64,000 nucleotides of DNA. Origin: Ipomoea triloba (Eukaryota; Streptophyta; Magnoliopsida; Solanales; Convolvulaceae). Under the pieces are notes generated by a model. It worked only from the letters and a program-made list of their open reading frames with translations. It had not been told where the DNA came from and ran no database searches. Below are positions 42,691 to 53,312 of the stretch, one piece after another. The DNA is taken from contig NC_044922.1 in assembly GCF_003576645.1 (NCBI RefSeq), forward strand, positions 21,222,680 to 21,286,679, given 5' to 3'. Within the stretch, counting starts at the first letter, position 1, and each line of letters opens with the position of its first letter. Made by a program: the position numbers and the translations under genes.

Positions 42691-43143
42691 TCTAAAAACT
42701 TAATAAGTCTCAATCAAGCTTATATCCTTGATTTATGTCCATCTTTCTATATGCTAATAAATTTGTACATTTTACTTTAAATGTTGTACACTTCAATGTT
42801 ATTAGACAAAATTATCTCTACTACATTGTTGTTATACAAAACTACCCTTACACTGTTATAACACCGTTAGTTTTTAACTCCATCATTACTGTCATACACC
42901 TATATCTATCATATCATTTTCCTATTCCTTAATTATCATTTTAGTAAAATCATTATATAATTAATTTAATGGTTGACTATATTTTAATTAAATTTCTATG
43001 CATGGTAAATCATATATGTGTGTGTATAAAATACCTATACTATATTTGTATATATAATTAGAATTAAAAATTTTAATTATTTATATTTATTAATGTTTTA
43101 ATATTGGGCATAAACTTTCGCGCATCGCGCGTACAAATACTAG
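42691..43143 (+). mobile_element. Short non-autonomous Helitron
   Basis: The 3' end has hairpin TCGCGCATCGCGCG (43119-43132), then CTAG at 43140-43143 followed by T. A candidate 5' end is TCTAAAAACTTAATAAG at 42691, preceded by A. Both flanks are TA repeat, so it probably inserted into the TA array next to element 4. The 5' end is tentative. Confidence 0.6.
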
Positions 43144-43171
43144 TATATATATATATATATATATATAAACA

Positions 43172-43512
43172 TTACCATGGCTCATGATGGCATATGGACC
43201 CAAGTCTATGTTCACGATCTAAAAATTTTATGTTCACAATTTTAAATTGTAATATACAAAATTACATTACTTAATGTTTACAATTTTTTGAATTTTATAT
43301 TCATAATTTTATTATATAGATTCAAAAATTGTGTTATACTATTAAATATAGAGTTATGAAATTGTGAATATAAATTTGTGAAAGTGTAAACACAAAGTTC
43401 TAAAATTGTAAACGTAGAGTTCTAAAAATATAAAATTCTAAAATTATAAATATAAAGTTCTAAAATTGTGAACATGGACATGGGTCTAAGTCTACCTTGT
43501 AAGGTGGACCAG
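43172..43512. mobile_element. Motif-array foldback element 5 (GTTCTAAAATTGTGAACAT motif)
   Basis: Left GGACCCAAGTCTATGTTCAC; right, reverse complemented, AGACCCATGTCCATGTTCAC. The interior repeats AAAGTTCTAAAATTGTGAA with variations. AT-rich, no ORF. Confidence 0.6.
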
Positions 43513-43815
43513 ATCCGTGACCTAACAAGTGGGTTGATGACATAAATCGATCATATGACTACCGAACGCAGGCCCATAAGTTGAATGAGATGGACCCAAA
43601 GGATTATTTTGTATGGACCTAAATTACAGTATAAATTATACTGTGGACTATGAATAAGTATTGATTTATTTTTAATATGATTGCCTAAATTATCCGATGG
43701 AATCGCCCGGAACCCTCCAGACTGAAGAACCCAGATCATATACTTTGCGCTCTCCAGTCTCCATCGCACAATCGACGCTACAATTGATATACACAAGGAA
43801 AGGAAAGGAAAGGAA

Positions 43816-44121
43816 ATGTTCTTCTTCTTGGCGGGAGGGGTAGAGCAGCAAGTGAAGCAGGTGCTCAAGAGTGGAGTTGGGAGGTGCATAGCCTGCGGAT
43901 CGCGCGCCGATCTCGTCGACCACGAGAAGGTCCTCAAGCTCTTCTTCGTCCCTGTCTGGAGATGGCCCGCCGACCATCCGTCCCTACACTGCAACAACTG
44001 CAACCTCTTCTTCCCCGAATCTCTTTCTCCTCCGCACCCCCACGCTCTCAGCTGTCGCTTCTGTGGCCGGGAGATTGAGCCTGATTTCCGATTCTGCCCC
44101 TTCTGCGGTGCCGCAATCTGA
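43816..44121 (+). CDS. Small zinc-ribbon protein, 101 aa, intronless
   Basis: ATG at 43816 to TGA at 44119-44121. The protein starts MFFFLAGGVEQQVKQVLKSG and has zinc-binding pairs C24xxC27 with C59xxC62 and C80xxC83 with C94xxC97, that is, two complete four-cysteine ribbons. Between them is the conserved-looking KLFFVPVWRWP segment. It resembles the plant single-exon 'zinc-ribbon 15' proteins, whose length is about 100 residues; function unknown, possibly protein or RNA binding. The first residues are hydrophobic but short and I would not call a signal peptide. The codon composition is GC-richer than the surrounding DNA, as expected for a real gene. The start is the only ATG before the conserved N-terminus. 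Confidence 0.88.
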   Translation: MFFFLAGGVEQQVKQVLKSGVGRCIACGSRADLVDHEKVLKLFFVPVWRWPADHPSLHCNNCNLFFPESLSPPHPHALSCRFCGREIEPDFRFCPFCGAAI

Positions 44122-44735
44122 AACTTCTCTTCTCTCTGCATAACTTCCTTTGTTCTTGGTAGAATGAAATAAATGGGGTAATTTTCACTTTTTGGTCCTT
44201 CTATTTTGTTGTGTTTTTTACTTGTAGCTAAATTATCATTCGTTTTGAAAAAATGATCCCTTTACACGAAAGAAGAACTTTTAAATGAGTAATTATACAC
44301 TCAAACCTATCAAAATTAATCAAATAAATATTTACTGATCGATAAAATTATCATTGTGTTGATGACCGTTCACCGTCCTCATTGAAAGACCCACACTTGT
44401 GCTATTGAGTAAATCGTGATCTGAGAGATACAATTCTAGATTAAAATTACTAATAGTAATAGTATGCTATTGAGTAAATTGTGTTCTAAGAGCTATAATT
44501 TTAAATTAAAATTACTAATCGTAATAGTACAATACATGAAATGTAATCTATACCATTAATAAAAATAAAATCATTTATTTTAACTTCTTGCCAAAAACAC
44601 TCTTATATTTTTACAATTTGCATAATATTGTAAAATATAATAATACAATTTCTGTTCGTAGTACAATTTTACATTAAAATATGATAATACAATTCTTAAT
44701 ACAATATCTGTTTTCCTACTTTTCTATATGTCATA
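44122..44735. other. Intergenic, no gene seen
   Basis: AT-rich 3' flank of the zinc-ribbon gene; ends in an (AAT)n array at 44736-44766. Confidence 0.5.
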
Positions 44736-44736
44736 C

Positions 44737-44767
<31 letters not shown>

Positions 44768-44936
44768 TGAAGCAGCCTCCCAGTATGAAGACTCCATGCA
44801 TCCGGATCATGTCTGTCACCTACAACGGTCTCTATACGGGCTTAAGCAGGTGTCCGAAGCTTAGTTTAAGCGCCGCCATGACTATTAATTTCTGCAGGTT
44901 TCTTGGAGTCCAAGACTGATGTTTCACTTTTCCACT
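44768..44936 (+). pseudogene. Copia reverse transcriptase fragment, left part
   Basis: In shifting frames encodes HPDHVCHLQRSLYGLKQ and then FLESKTDVSLFH, the Copia RT blocks preceding the YVDD motif. It is interrupted at 44936 by a hAT MITE and resumes at 45501. It has stops and frameshifts. Confidence 0.75.
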
Positions 44937-45500
44937 TAGGGATGGCAATGTGCCCCGTCCCCGTTTGAAACGGGGGTGGAGACGGGAAAAATTTTCAGGG
45001 ACGGGGACGCACCCCGTCCGCGAATAGTATATATAATTAAAAATTATATATATATATATTAATTTTTAAAAATTAAAATAATACTACCTCCGTCCCATTT
45101 TGTTTGTCTGATTCGGTTAACGAGGCTTGACTGAAATTATTTTTAATTCAATTTTTCATAATATTAAATTTAGTATTAGTATATAAAATTTATATATTTA
45201 GAAACTACATTAGAAGTACTATTAAACACAAAAAATTAAATTTAAAAATAATTAAAAATTACTAAAGAAAATAAGCAACGAAAAAAGGATTGGTTTGACC
45301 AATGAATAGTAAACAGGACAGGTAAATGGGACAGAAGAAGTAGTTTTTAAAATTAAAATTACACTAATTTAAGATGTTGACTAAAAGTTGACGGGGGACG
45401 AGGATGGGGACTATATTCCATTCCCCGCCGGGGACGGGGTCGGGGTTTCGGGGACGGGGAGTATACTTCCTGACCCCGCCCCGTCCCGTTGCCATCCCTA
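44937..45500. mobile_element. hAT MITE with 8-bp target duplication
   Basis: Perfect 12-bp inverted ends TAGGGATGGCAA / TTGCCATCCCTA, GC-rich GGGGACGGGG subterminal repeats, and 8-bp duplication TTTCCACT (44929-44936 and 45501-45508). It splits the Copia RT and itself hosts a Stowaway MITE. Confidence 0.92.
45084..45340. mobile_element. Stowaway MITE nested in the hAT MITE
   Basis: Ends CTACCTCCGTCCCA and (reverse complement) CTTCTTCTGTCCCA, TA on both sides (45082-45083 and 45341-45342). AT-rich interior. Confidence 0.7.
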
Positions 45501-45798
45501 TTTCCACTACACCGTTGGCACTTCTCGTGTTCTTTTGCTATTGTATGTCGACGACATAATCATGATGAGCAATGACTCCGCTCTTATTGATACTCTTCTA
45601 CACAGGTTATTATCCACCTTCAAAATTCGGAACCTAGGTAAACCAGCTTTCTTCTTCGACATTGAAATCGTTCAACATGATGAAGGTCTCATCCTAAGCC
45701 AATGTCGCTACATGTGCAACATTTTGACATCGCATTTCAACAGTTTGGATGGACATCATCCCAAAAAGTCATACATTCCATTTGGTAATCTAGAGTGA
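45501..45798 (+). pseudogene. Copia reverse transcriptase fragment, right part
   Basis: Continues directly from 44936 after the duplicated TTTCCACT: YTVGTSRVLLLLYVDDIIM with an intact YVDD, then FKIRNLGKPAFFFDIEIV and LILSQCRYMCNIL. It stops at TGA 45796-45798; the RNase H part is absent. Confidence 0.85.
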
Positions 45799-47145
45799 AA
45801 TTTGGATTAACAGTTTAGATATATGATTCATACATTCTGATATATTTTTGTTTGTTTGATGCTATTATGATTATTTGAATTTTAAAAGCATAGAAACAAG
45901 CTCAAAACATATTTATATGCTTGAATGGTCTTACCTTAAAGTTAACTACCTACTATCACATAATGCTTTATGTTGTATGTTAGGCTCAAGGTTACTAATT
46001 TCTTACAATAGTCAGAGACTTACTTTATATGTACATGGTATGAATATTGACAAAAAAAAAGGCTTTAGATGTGAGTTTTACTTATATATACTTGTGAATC
46101 TGAAACATTTTGAAATTTAGTGATTGATAAAATCAATATATTTTGCAGTTTGACTATTGAAACTAATTTTATGAAAAAATCACAAAATATATACATGTAG
46201 ATCATAAATTAAAAGTTCAATGTCAATATTGTTTATTGAAATGTCTTGAAAAATTGGTACAAGAATTCTCAATGTTCACAAGTTAAGGCTCCTCCTTAAC
46301 TGCTACTCTCCTGAGCTGCGATTATTGTCTTCATGCCCTTATTCATCAGTCTTCAATCAACTAGAGAAATAAATTCATCAAGTTGCTCTGGTTAATCTTC
46401 TGGATAAGCCCTTCGAAAGAATAATATAAGATTTAGAATTCTTTCTTGAAGATCATCAAATTCAATATGAATGAGGATGAAGAGTATTTATAGATAAGCC
46501 ATTTGATTTTCTCTCTAACTGAATAACCGTTTAGATCTTCATCATGAACTTGGTCTTCAACCTAGTTCACAATTTATCTTGGAATCTTGGACTTTACAAG
46601 TTGAATAGATCTTCTAGTAAAACAGACTCAATCTAAAGATATACAAGGCTTTAACTGCACTACTTCCTAAACTAAATGTATTGTTCCATAAACAAAACAA
46701 CTTGAGGGATGAAGAAAAGTAATCCTTTTTTTGTAAAATATTTATTTTATTAACAGTTTGATCTTCAACTGGAGATATCAACTTTAAAATTAATGACAAG
46801 AGAGAACTCTATTGAGCTATATTAATATCAAGAAAAAACTCTATTGAGCTTCAAAGTACCTTCAATGATTTCAAGTATCTTCAAATGTGCCTCTAAGTGT
46901 GCCTTCAACTCTTCAAGTGTCTTCAATGCATTCAAGGTGTCCTCAAGACCTCAAGTCTTCAAGTGTGATTTTTGGAATGTAATGAAGGCACTATAGTGGT
47001 GGGAATGTAAGAATTTCATTCTATTTCAAACTCTTTAGTATTTATCTAAATAAATACATAATTATTTAAGATAAATACTAATAATTATCCAAAATGAATC
47101 AAGCCACATTTGCATCTAAGTTCATGATTCTATCGTTACATTTAA
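45799..47145. other. Intergenic, no gene seen
   Basis: AT-rich. A TTCAAGTGT/CTTCAA-rich low-complexity patch lies at about 46850-46970. No gene is recognised. Confidence 0.5.
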
Positions 47146-47294
47146 TTTTTTTTTTGAGTACTACTTACTTGGTTACAATGTAGTATTTGTACATAGCTTC
47201 TTTTTCAACTTAGTGTCGAACACACTCCCATCATTCATGTGAGAGTGTTAACAGGGACACCGGGTGCCACTAGACCACAAAGTCTTTGGCATCT
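47146..47294 (-). mobile_element. SINE family 1, minus strand, internally deleted
   Basis: T-run on the left, head (GCCAAAGACTTTGTGGTCTA on the minus strand) on the right, flanked by TTACATTTAA (47136-47145 and 47295-47304). It lacks part of the body found in other copies. Confidence 0.85.
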
Positions 47295-47822
47295 TTACAT
47301 TTAAATTTAATTATAATTAATTAAATTCAAATAATAAAACTTAGTCAAATCTAATTATGCATTTGATTAATTAATTGATTCAATAATTCAAAATTAAAAT
47401 TATTTGTCCTAATTAAATTAATTCAATTATCATGGTCCAATTAAATTGATTCAATAATCCATCCTGAAACTAAGCCCTGTAATAAATTTACTGGCCCATT
47501 TGTCTGTTTCAAATTTTCTGTCTGCAGTTGCCGTTCAAAAAAGTATTGGTTGCCGATAACCTTCTCCACTTGTCATTTTGGAGAAGGCGGCGTAACTACG
47601 ATTGGTTAGTCATCTTCTTCAATGGCAATTGCCGACTATTGGGGGATTAAAAGATAAAAATGGATTTTTGCTGAATTTTGTCTGTGGATATATTATAGTG
47701 ATACAGCCATACAAGTTAGTAAAATTATGGCATAATGGTAGGCAAAGAATGTTCAATGATTATAAATAAGCTGATTAGGAAACTAGGAAGGAATCTAGCT
47801 AGGGTGTATAGAGTGAGAAGGA

Positions 47823-50800
47823 TTAGAAGAAAAGGGCAGTGTAGAATAACTGATTCCAAGTATCGGGCAAGCCAGGAAGGCACCAATGGCTACAATCGGA
47901 GGCGTGTTCCGGGTTGGCCTTTTGATCGGGGGTGAGGTCGCCGCTATAGATGGAGGGGTGTGCGTCTTTTCTCATTGCAGATAGGGCGGTTATGTCGAGC
48001 AAGAATGGGGGGTTGGCCATGTCCCCTAGCACCGCCTTCACCGCCTCCATTTGGTCGGTGTATGTACCCGGATATGTCTCTCCGGTCATCGGCGTTGTCT
48101 CGCCGTAACAGCTCTTCGTCGTCGTCACCGGTCCCACGTTCCATTCCCCCGGCCTGTCAGTCAAGACCAATTCAAATATGAGAGATTAATAAAGCCAAGT
48201 GTGATGGAATTCCCATCACCATTCTAAATTGGTAGTACTCATAGGTTTAAAGTCGAGCAAATTGCCATTTTGATCCACTGACTATAAGAGTCTGTTAATT
48301 AGAATTCCCAACTTTCAAAACTATTAATTTTATACCTTAACTATTCGATTTTTATTAATTTTAGTCATTTTGGCCAAATTTCGCCGGAAAAATTTAATGC
48401 TCAAAAAATACTATTAACAAAACAATACCAGTGTGTTTATAAGAATACTTATTTAAACATTAAGTTTTTCCGGCAAAATTTCGTCGCCAATTTGGTCGGA
48501 GTGATAAAAATTGATAAAATTTGAATAGTCAAGATATAAAATTAACAGTTTTGAAAATCGTGGATTGCAATTAACAGAATCCCTATAGTCAGTGGACCAA
48601 AATGACAATTTGCTCGTTTAAACTCCGGTAGTGTCATTTAAATTTTTTGAACTGAAAATATTTAAGAAAAAATAGTATAGATACTACCTTATAAAAAATC
48701 ACGAGTATTTAGAAAAAAATTAATAAATGCTCCCATGATTGATAGGGAATAGCATTTTGGTGGTGCGGTGCGGTGCGATGCAATTGGGACCTTTCTTAAT
48801 GTGCATTACAGCAAAATATTTAGCTTACGAAAAATGCTATTGGACATAAAACTCCACCAAAAATGATTATTGAAAGTTTTGCAACGAGTTTTTTCCAATA
48901 TTTGTCTCCCGACTTTTGAATTTTTCCTTCTTTTTTTTTTTTGGTTGTTTTTGAGCTCAAAAGCAATCATATTTTCTTTCCCATTACTGAAATTGTTACT
49001 TTTAGTGATTACATTATTAAAATTGTCACGTTTAACCCTCCATGATGACCAAAAGTGATACGTTTTTCAATAATAGGGGTCAAATCTAGTCAATTTTAAC
49101 TTAATAACCAAAAGTGATAAAACATTACAATCAATAGACTAAAATTGGAATCAAACTCTTTTTGCAATTAAAACCATAAACCATTACATTCACTTTTGGC
49201 AGGAGAACAATAGACTAACTAGGCAAACAAGAATTGCAATTATTAGGGTGGGGAATAGAATTACTATTACTATGAATTTATATTTTAATTTTCGGTTTAC
49301 ATGAGAATTGAAAGGGAAGGGAATAAGTAATTTGAAGACTAAAATGCTTGAGGAATTGTATAATTCTAATAAAAGAGAGGTAAATTGGTCCTCACAACTC
49401 AATTTTATTCCCACACCACATAATCATGAAATTGCAATTCTTAAGGAAGGTATGTTGGACGAAGGCAAATAAAGGGTCAAGTCCAGCACCCTACCTCTCG
49501 AAAATGATGGTAATATATAAGAAAATAAAGTTGCGCCTTTGCTACTAGCTATAGGTTGTGGTGTAGTGGTACATGTTTGATCCTAACAAGTGGTATTAAA
49601 GTCAAGTTACGGGTTCAAGTCTCGATCCTAACAAGATAGGATTTGAAATTTCTCAATTATGGAATAATAAAAATTCCTTCCTACCAATCCCCATCTACCC
49701 TCCCCCCTAGTTCATATTGAGAACAAAGTGGCTACACTCTAATTAACCCTTTTTCCATTTCCTGGCATGACATCCAAAGGCAGGAAGATATTTATATACA
49801 GTCCATTGATAAGATACTGAAGAACTAGGTTCTGAGTTTTGAGTGTCGGTGAGTCTGGGTTTAGATAATTTAGGGTATTGATACAGCAGCAGCAAGTTAG
49901 AAGGAAGATGAAGAATGAAACATACCCGTAGTGAGTAGGGGAGATGCTTTGGAAGAACACTCTGCTTCTGCTCATATCAACATTAGATTCAACCCATCTT
50001 GCCCAGGTTCTCAGCGCTCTTTCTAGTGCATCAACTCGATCCATATCTTCATACATAGTCCCACCATACTCCATGTACTCCCACCTGCCACATTATTAAT
50101 GCATCATCCATCCCAATAATTAACTTCAACTACAATCATCATGTTCCGCGGACCCGGTAAGTCCGACACCTTAATGGCGATCGGTCTATAAAGAAATAAA
50201 GTTGAGCCATTGCTACTAGTTATAACGGCATAAGAAAAAAAGAAGCAAAAGTAGTTGTACCCTTGGGAAGCGCCTTTGTGACTCCACCAGTGACCTGTGT
50301 TGAAAGAAAGCACATCGGCATTCCTCCAAGCATTCCCATTCCCTCTTATGTCGTCCAGTTTCAGAACCCTTTTCCCCTCAATTGTGTCTATATCCACTAG
50401 GTATGTTGCTTTGTAGTAAGAGATTGTAACTCCATAATCCTGAAATAGGAGGACAAAGAAAGGGCTCATTTCAAGGGTTGAGAAACGAGTTAATCTGCTG
50501 CAGAAATTAAATTTGAAATTTGAAATCAATCAATCTTACCAGGAATTTGAAAGAGGAGAAAGGGTCACCCCCTTGCATCTGGGTCTGTGTTCGTGGAACA
50601 GAAGTTGAAATCATACAGATCAAAGACTCCCATTGGTTGCGCCCCAATGAATCGCCCACAAACATCACACTTTTCCCTCTCATTTTCATCAGAAAATCAA
50701 GCCCGCTGAACCTACTCAACACCCCACAACAATAAGCTAGATTGCATATTTTTCCACATTATCGTTAACACAAAGAAGCAAAGAACTTGGTGCTACCTAG

Positions 50801-51122
50801 GAAGCTCGCAATTGGCCGGTTTCCATCGGTACTTGAGGTAATCGGTGTCGCGTCGCCCATACATTTGGCAGTTAAACCTGGGGTCAATGATGGAGCAAGC
50901 AGAATAGGAGTACAGAGGGTAAGATTCGTCATAAACCCAGCTGCCCGCAAATACATCGCAAGAAGTCTGGTTGGAATGGAGCATTGGGCTTCTATGCTGT
51001 GGATGGCTATGGCGGTTCTTCAACCCCACAAACAACATACCAGAACCTGCGTAGAAATGTAGGGAAAGTAGCCATAGGATTGTAAAAGAAGATGAAAAGG
51101 CAGTGTGGGAAAGAAGAGGCAT
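47823..51122 (-). CDS. Trichome birefringence-like (TBL/DUF231) polysaccharide O-acetyltransferase, 5 exons, 388 aa
   Basis: Exons on the minus strand: 51122-50797, 50711-50540, 50439-50261, 50084-49926 and 48153-47823; all junctions are GT-AG, phases agree and the total is 1,167 bases. The N-terminus has a hydrophobic segment ([12 protein letters not shown]) fitting a signal anchor, as expected for a Golgi type II membrane protein. The PMR5N part holds [17 protein letters not shown] and the conserved Cys pattern. The esterase-like domain has [12 protein letters not shown] with catalytic Ser130, FNTGHWW, and the C-terminal DCSHWCLPG (Asp365, His368). TBL proteins add acetyl groups to xylan, mannan, pectin or similar wall polymers; the substrate cannot be told from sequence. 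It is a short TBL without a long N-terminal extension. Intron 4 is about 1.8 kb and holds repeats. Confidence 0.95.
48250..48625. mobile_element. Foldback element in intron 4 of the TBL gene
   Basis: Arms of about 150-190 bp in inverted orientation: left begins GAGCAAATTGCCATTTTGAT, right reverse-complements to GAGCAAATTGTCATTTTGGT. The design resembles long-TIR MULE derivatives, but I could not fix a target duplication. Confidence 0.65.
49551..49670 (+). mobile_element. Possible third SINE type in TBL intron 4
   Basis: TGTGGTGTAGTGGTACATG (A-box-like) followed after about 45 bases by ACGGGTTCAAGTCTCG (B-box-like), then an A-rich tail. Only one copy is seen, with no clear target duplication. 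Confidence 0.4.
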
Positions 51123-51210
51123 TTGCAGAGAGGCTCAAGAAAAGGGTTTAAGAAAAAAACAAGAGAGAGAGAGAAAGAGATGAATCAGTAATGTCGTGTT
51201 GCATATGTAT

Positions 51211-51219
51211 ATTTTTATA
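51211..51219 (-). promoter_or_regulatory. TATA box of the TBL gene
   Basis: CTATAAAAATA on the minus strand about 90 bp upstream of the ATG; a CT-rich leader lies between. Confidence 0.6.
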
Positions 51220-51289
51220 GGGGAATAAAGGTGTGGGTGTGGTAAATACTCCGTTAGGATGTGAATTGTACTCGTATTCACTCTTACAA

Positions 51290-51625
51290 AAATCCCCACC
51301 TAGGCCGCTGAGGCACCGGCCTAGGCGCTAGGCGCTCTAGACCGAAGTGAATTGTTACCTAAACGTCCGTCTAGGTGGCGGCCGCCTAGCGCCTAACTCG
51401 GCCGAGTTAACTCGCCCAACTCAACATAGTTAACCGAGTTAACTCGAGCGAGTCGGCCTTGTTAATTATATTATTATATATATATATATATGACATACAC
51501 CTACACATATGACTTAATTTTTTATTTTTATAGGTCGCCGCCTAGAACCCGACGCCTAGACCGCTTAGGCACTAGGCACTAGTCTATCGCCTGACTAGTG
51601 CCTTGCGCCTACTGCAATCATGCTT
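51290..51625. repeat. GC-rich inverted repeat with CCTAGGCGC words
   Basis: Both ends carry GCCTAGGCGCTAGGCG-type words in opposite orientation around a TA-rich core. Probably a MITE; no target duplication identified. Confidence 0.45.
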
Positions 51626-51719
51626 GTATTCGACCAGAAATCAGACTTCCATCCTGACGGAAAAGATAATGGGATAAAAATAAGAAAATGGTGGTGAGAA
51701 TGGAGAGAATTTTTAATTC

Positions 51720-52140
51720 TTTGTCTAGGGATGGGATTACTCTTCCCACCTCGTCCCATCCCATGCTCTCAAAATATATACGTATATAAGTATATAACTA
51801 TATACATTTAAGCTCCACAACACACACATATATGTATTACTATGTAAATAGTATATATATAATTTTAGAAATATTATAGCATTGGATTTGTCTTTGAGAT
51901 TTATTTTTTGGGATATAAATATTTTAGTAGTACTTAAGTTGAATATATATGAACTATTTATTTAAATGTAGTTTAATTTTCAATAACTTTATAAATTAGA
52001 AACGGGGTAGGGGATTCTCATCCTCAGATAATTCCCGTGGGGATGGGGATGGGGATGGGGAGATTTTTATCTTCTCCAATGGGGATAGGGATGGGGAACG
52101 GGCTAGAACGTCGAGGTAGGGGACACCCCGCCCCTGCCCA
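51720..52140. mobile_element. hAT MITE relative with GGGATGGGG repeats
   Basis: TAGGGATGGGATTA at the left and GGGGATGGGGATGGGGATGG-rich sequence at the right resemble the 44937 element without clean ends. No ORF. Confidence 0.4.
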
Positions 52141-52149
52141 GTTGACATA

Positions 52150-52169
52150 TACACACACACACACACACA
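52150..52169 (+). repeat. (AC)n microsatellite
   Basis: About ten units, abutting motif-array element 6. Confidence 0.9.
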
Positions 52170-52170
52170 A

Positions 52171-52688
52171 GATCAAATGCGAAAGAGTTCTCGGGTAATT
52201 AAGTAGGGTGAAATCTCAGCCATGGATCTAGCCAAAATCAACAGCTTAGAATAAAGTGCGTAAGTTGATAGCTTTAGGTGTTTAACTTTAAAGCTTAAGG
52301 TTCTTAAATTTAAAGTTTAGGATATGTAAATTTATAGCTTAAGGTGCGTATGTAAAGTTTAAGGTGCATCAGTTCGATAGTTAAGGTGCGTTAGTTTGAC
52401 ACTTAAGGTGCGTCAGTTTGACACTTAATGTGCATTAGTTTGACACTTAAGGTGTATCAGTTGACACTTAAGGTGCATCTGTTTCAAACTTAAAGTGCAT
52501 ACATTTGAACCTTAAGCTGCATCAGTTCGACAATGGTGGGAGGAGATCAACCGCATCCAATTGTTAGGAAGCACTTTTTTTAAAAAAAAAAAATTCCTTC
52601 ATTTGAAGCCATTAATCTAAATTAGATCAACTGCTCAAATCTCACCCCAATTTTCACTTGGGAGTTATTTCGCACATGAACCATCCCC
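52171..52688. mobile_element. Motif-array foldback element 6 (CTTAAGGTGCGTCAG motif)
   Basis: Inverted arms of about 60 bp: left 52171-52230 and right 52623-52688, sharing ATGCGAAA / GTGCGAAA, GGGTGAAATCTCAGC / GGGTGAGATTTGAGC and GATCTA. The interior (52264-52535) is an array of about ten copies of a unit of about 22 bp, ACTTAAGGTGCGTCAGTTTG. It is flanked by (AC)n on the left and (TA)n on the right. Confidence 0.7.
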
Positions 52689-52728
<40 letters not shown>

Positions 52729-52729
52729 A
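52689..52729 (+). repeat. (TA)n then (GA)n microsatellite
   Basis: TA 52689-52710 and GA 52711-52728, shared boundary of motif-array elements 6 and 7. Confidence 0.95.
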
Positions 52730-53312
52730 GGGTTCAGGTGCGGTTAAAGCTTCCCGTGTAGTTGTGCGGTGATCTATGCTCTTTAAAAAAAATATTCTAA
52801 GCTTCTAATCTACGCACCTTAAGTTAGATTAACATAAATATGGCTTTGTAGAGAAAATCTTATAAAGAATATTGGTTGTGCTTTGGAACTGCAAAAAAAG
52901 AAGAAAAAAAAAAGTGTGTCCTAAAGCTTTAGACTAATGCACCTTAAGAAGAGAAAAAACGCACCTTAAGAAGAAAAGCCATGCACTTTAAGTTTCAACA
53001 ACTAACGCACCTTAAGCACAAAAAAAAATCATGCACTTTAAGTACAAAAAACGCGCACCTTAAGTTTGAAGAACTACTCACCTTAAGCACACAATCCACG
53101 CACCTTAAGCACAAAACTTGCGCACCTTAAGTACAAAAACCACGCATCTTAAGCACAAAATCACACACCTTACGAAAGAAACCACGCACCTTAAATTTGA
53201 TCTAGGTATAAAAATTATCAAATTGGTAATCCTGGACGTTGATTTAAGCAAGATCAATAGATCAGTTTTAATCGCACAACCACACGGAAACTAAATTTTA
53301 TATATATGAGAA
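52730..53312. mobile_element. Motif-array foldback element 7 (CGCACCTTAAG motif)
   Basis: Left end GGGTTCAGGTGCGG...CCCGTGTAGTTGTGCGGTGA; right end, reverse complemented, TCCGTGTGGTTGTGCGATTA. About a dozen CGCACCTTAAG or TGCACTTTAAG words occur between 52814 and 53200, separated by A-rich spacers of irregular length. It is followed by a short TA run. The motif is the reverse complement of that in element 6, although the arms differ. Confidence 0.7.

Noticed and set aside
46850..46970. CTTCAAGTGT-rich patch as another motif-array element
   Set aside because: No inverted ends found and the repetition is loose; treated as low-complexity DNA.
47735..48181. Plus-strand ORFs opposite the last TBL exon
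   Set aside because: Shadows of the conserved minus-strand TBL C-terminus.
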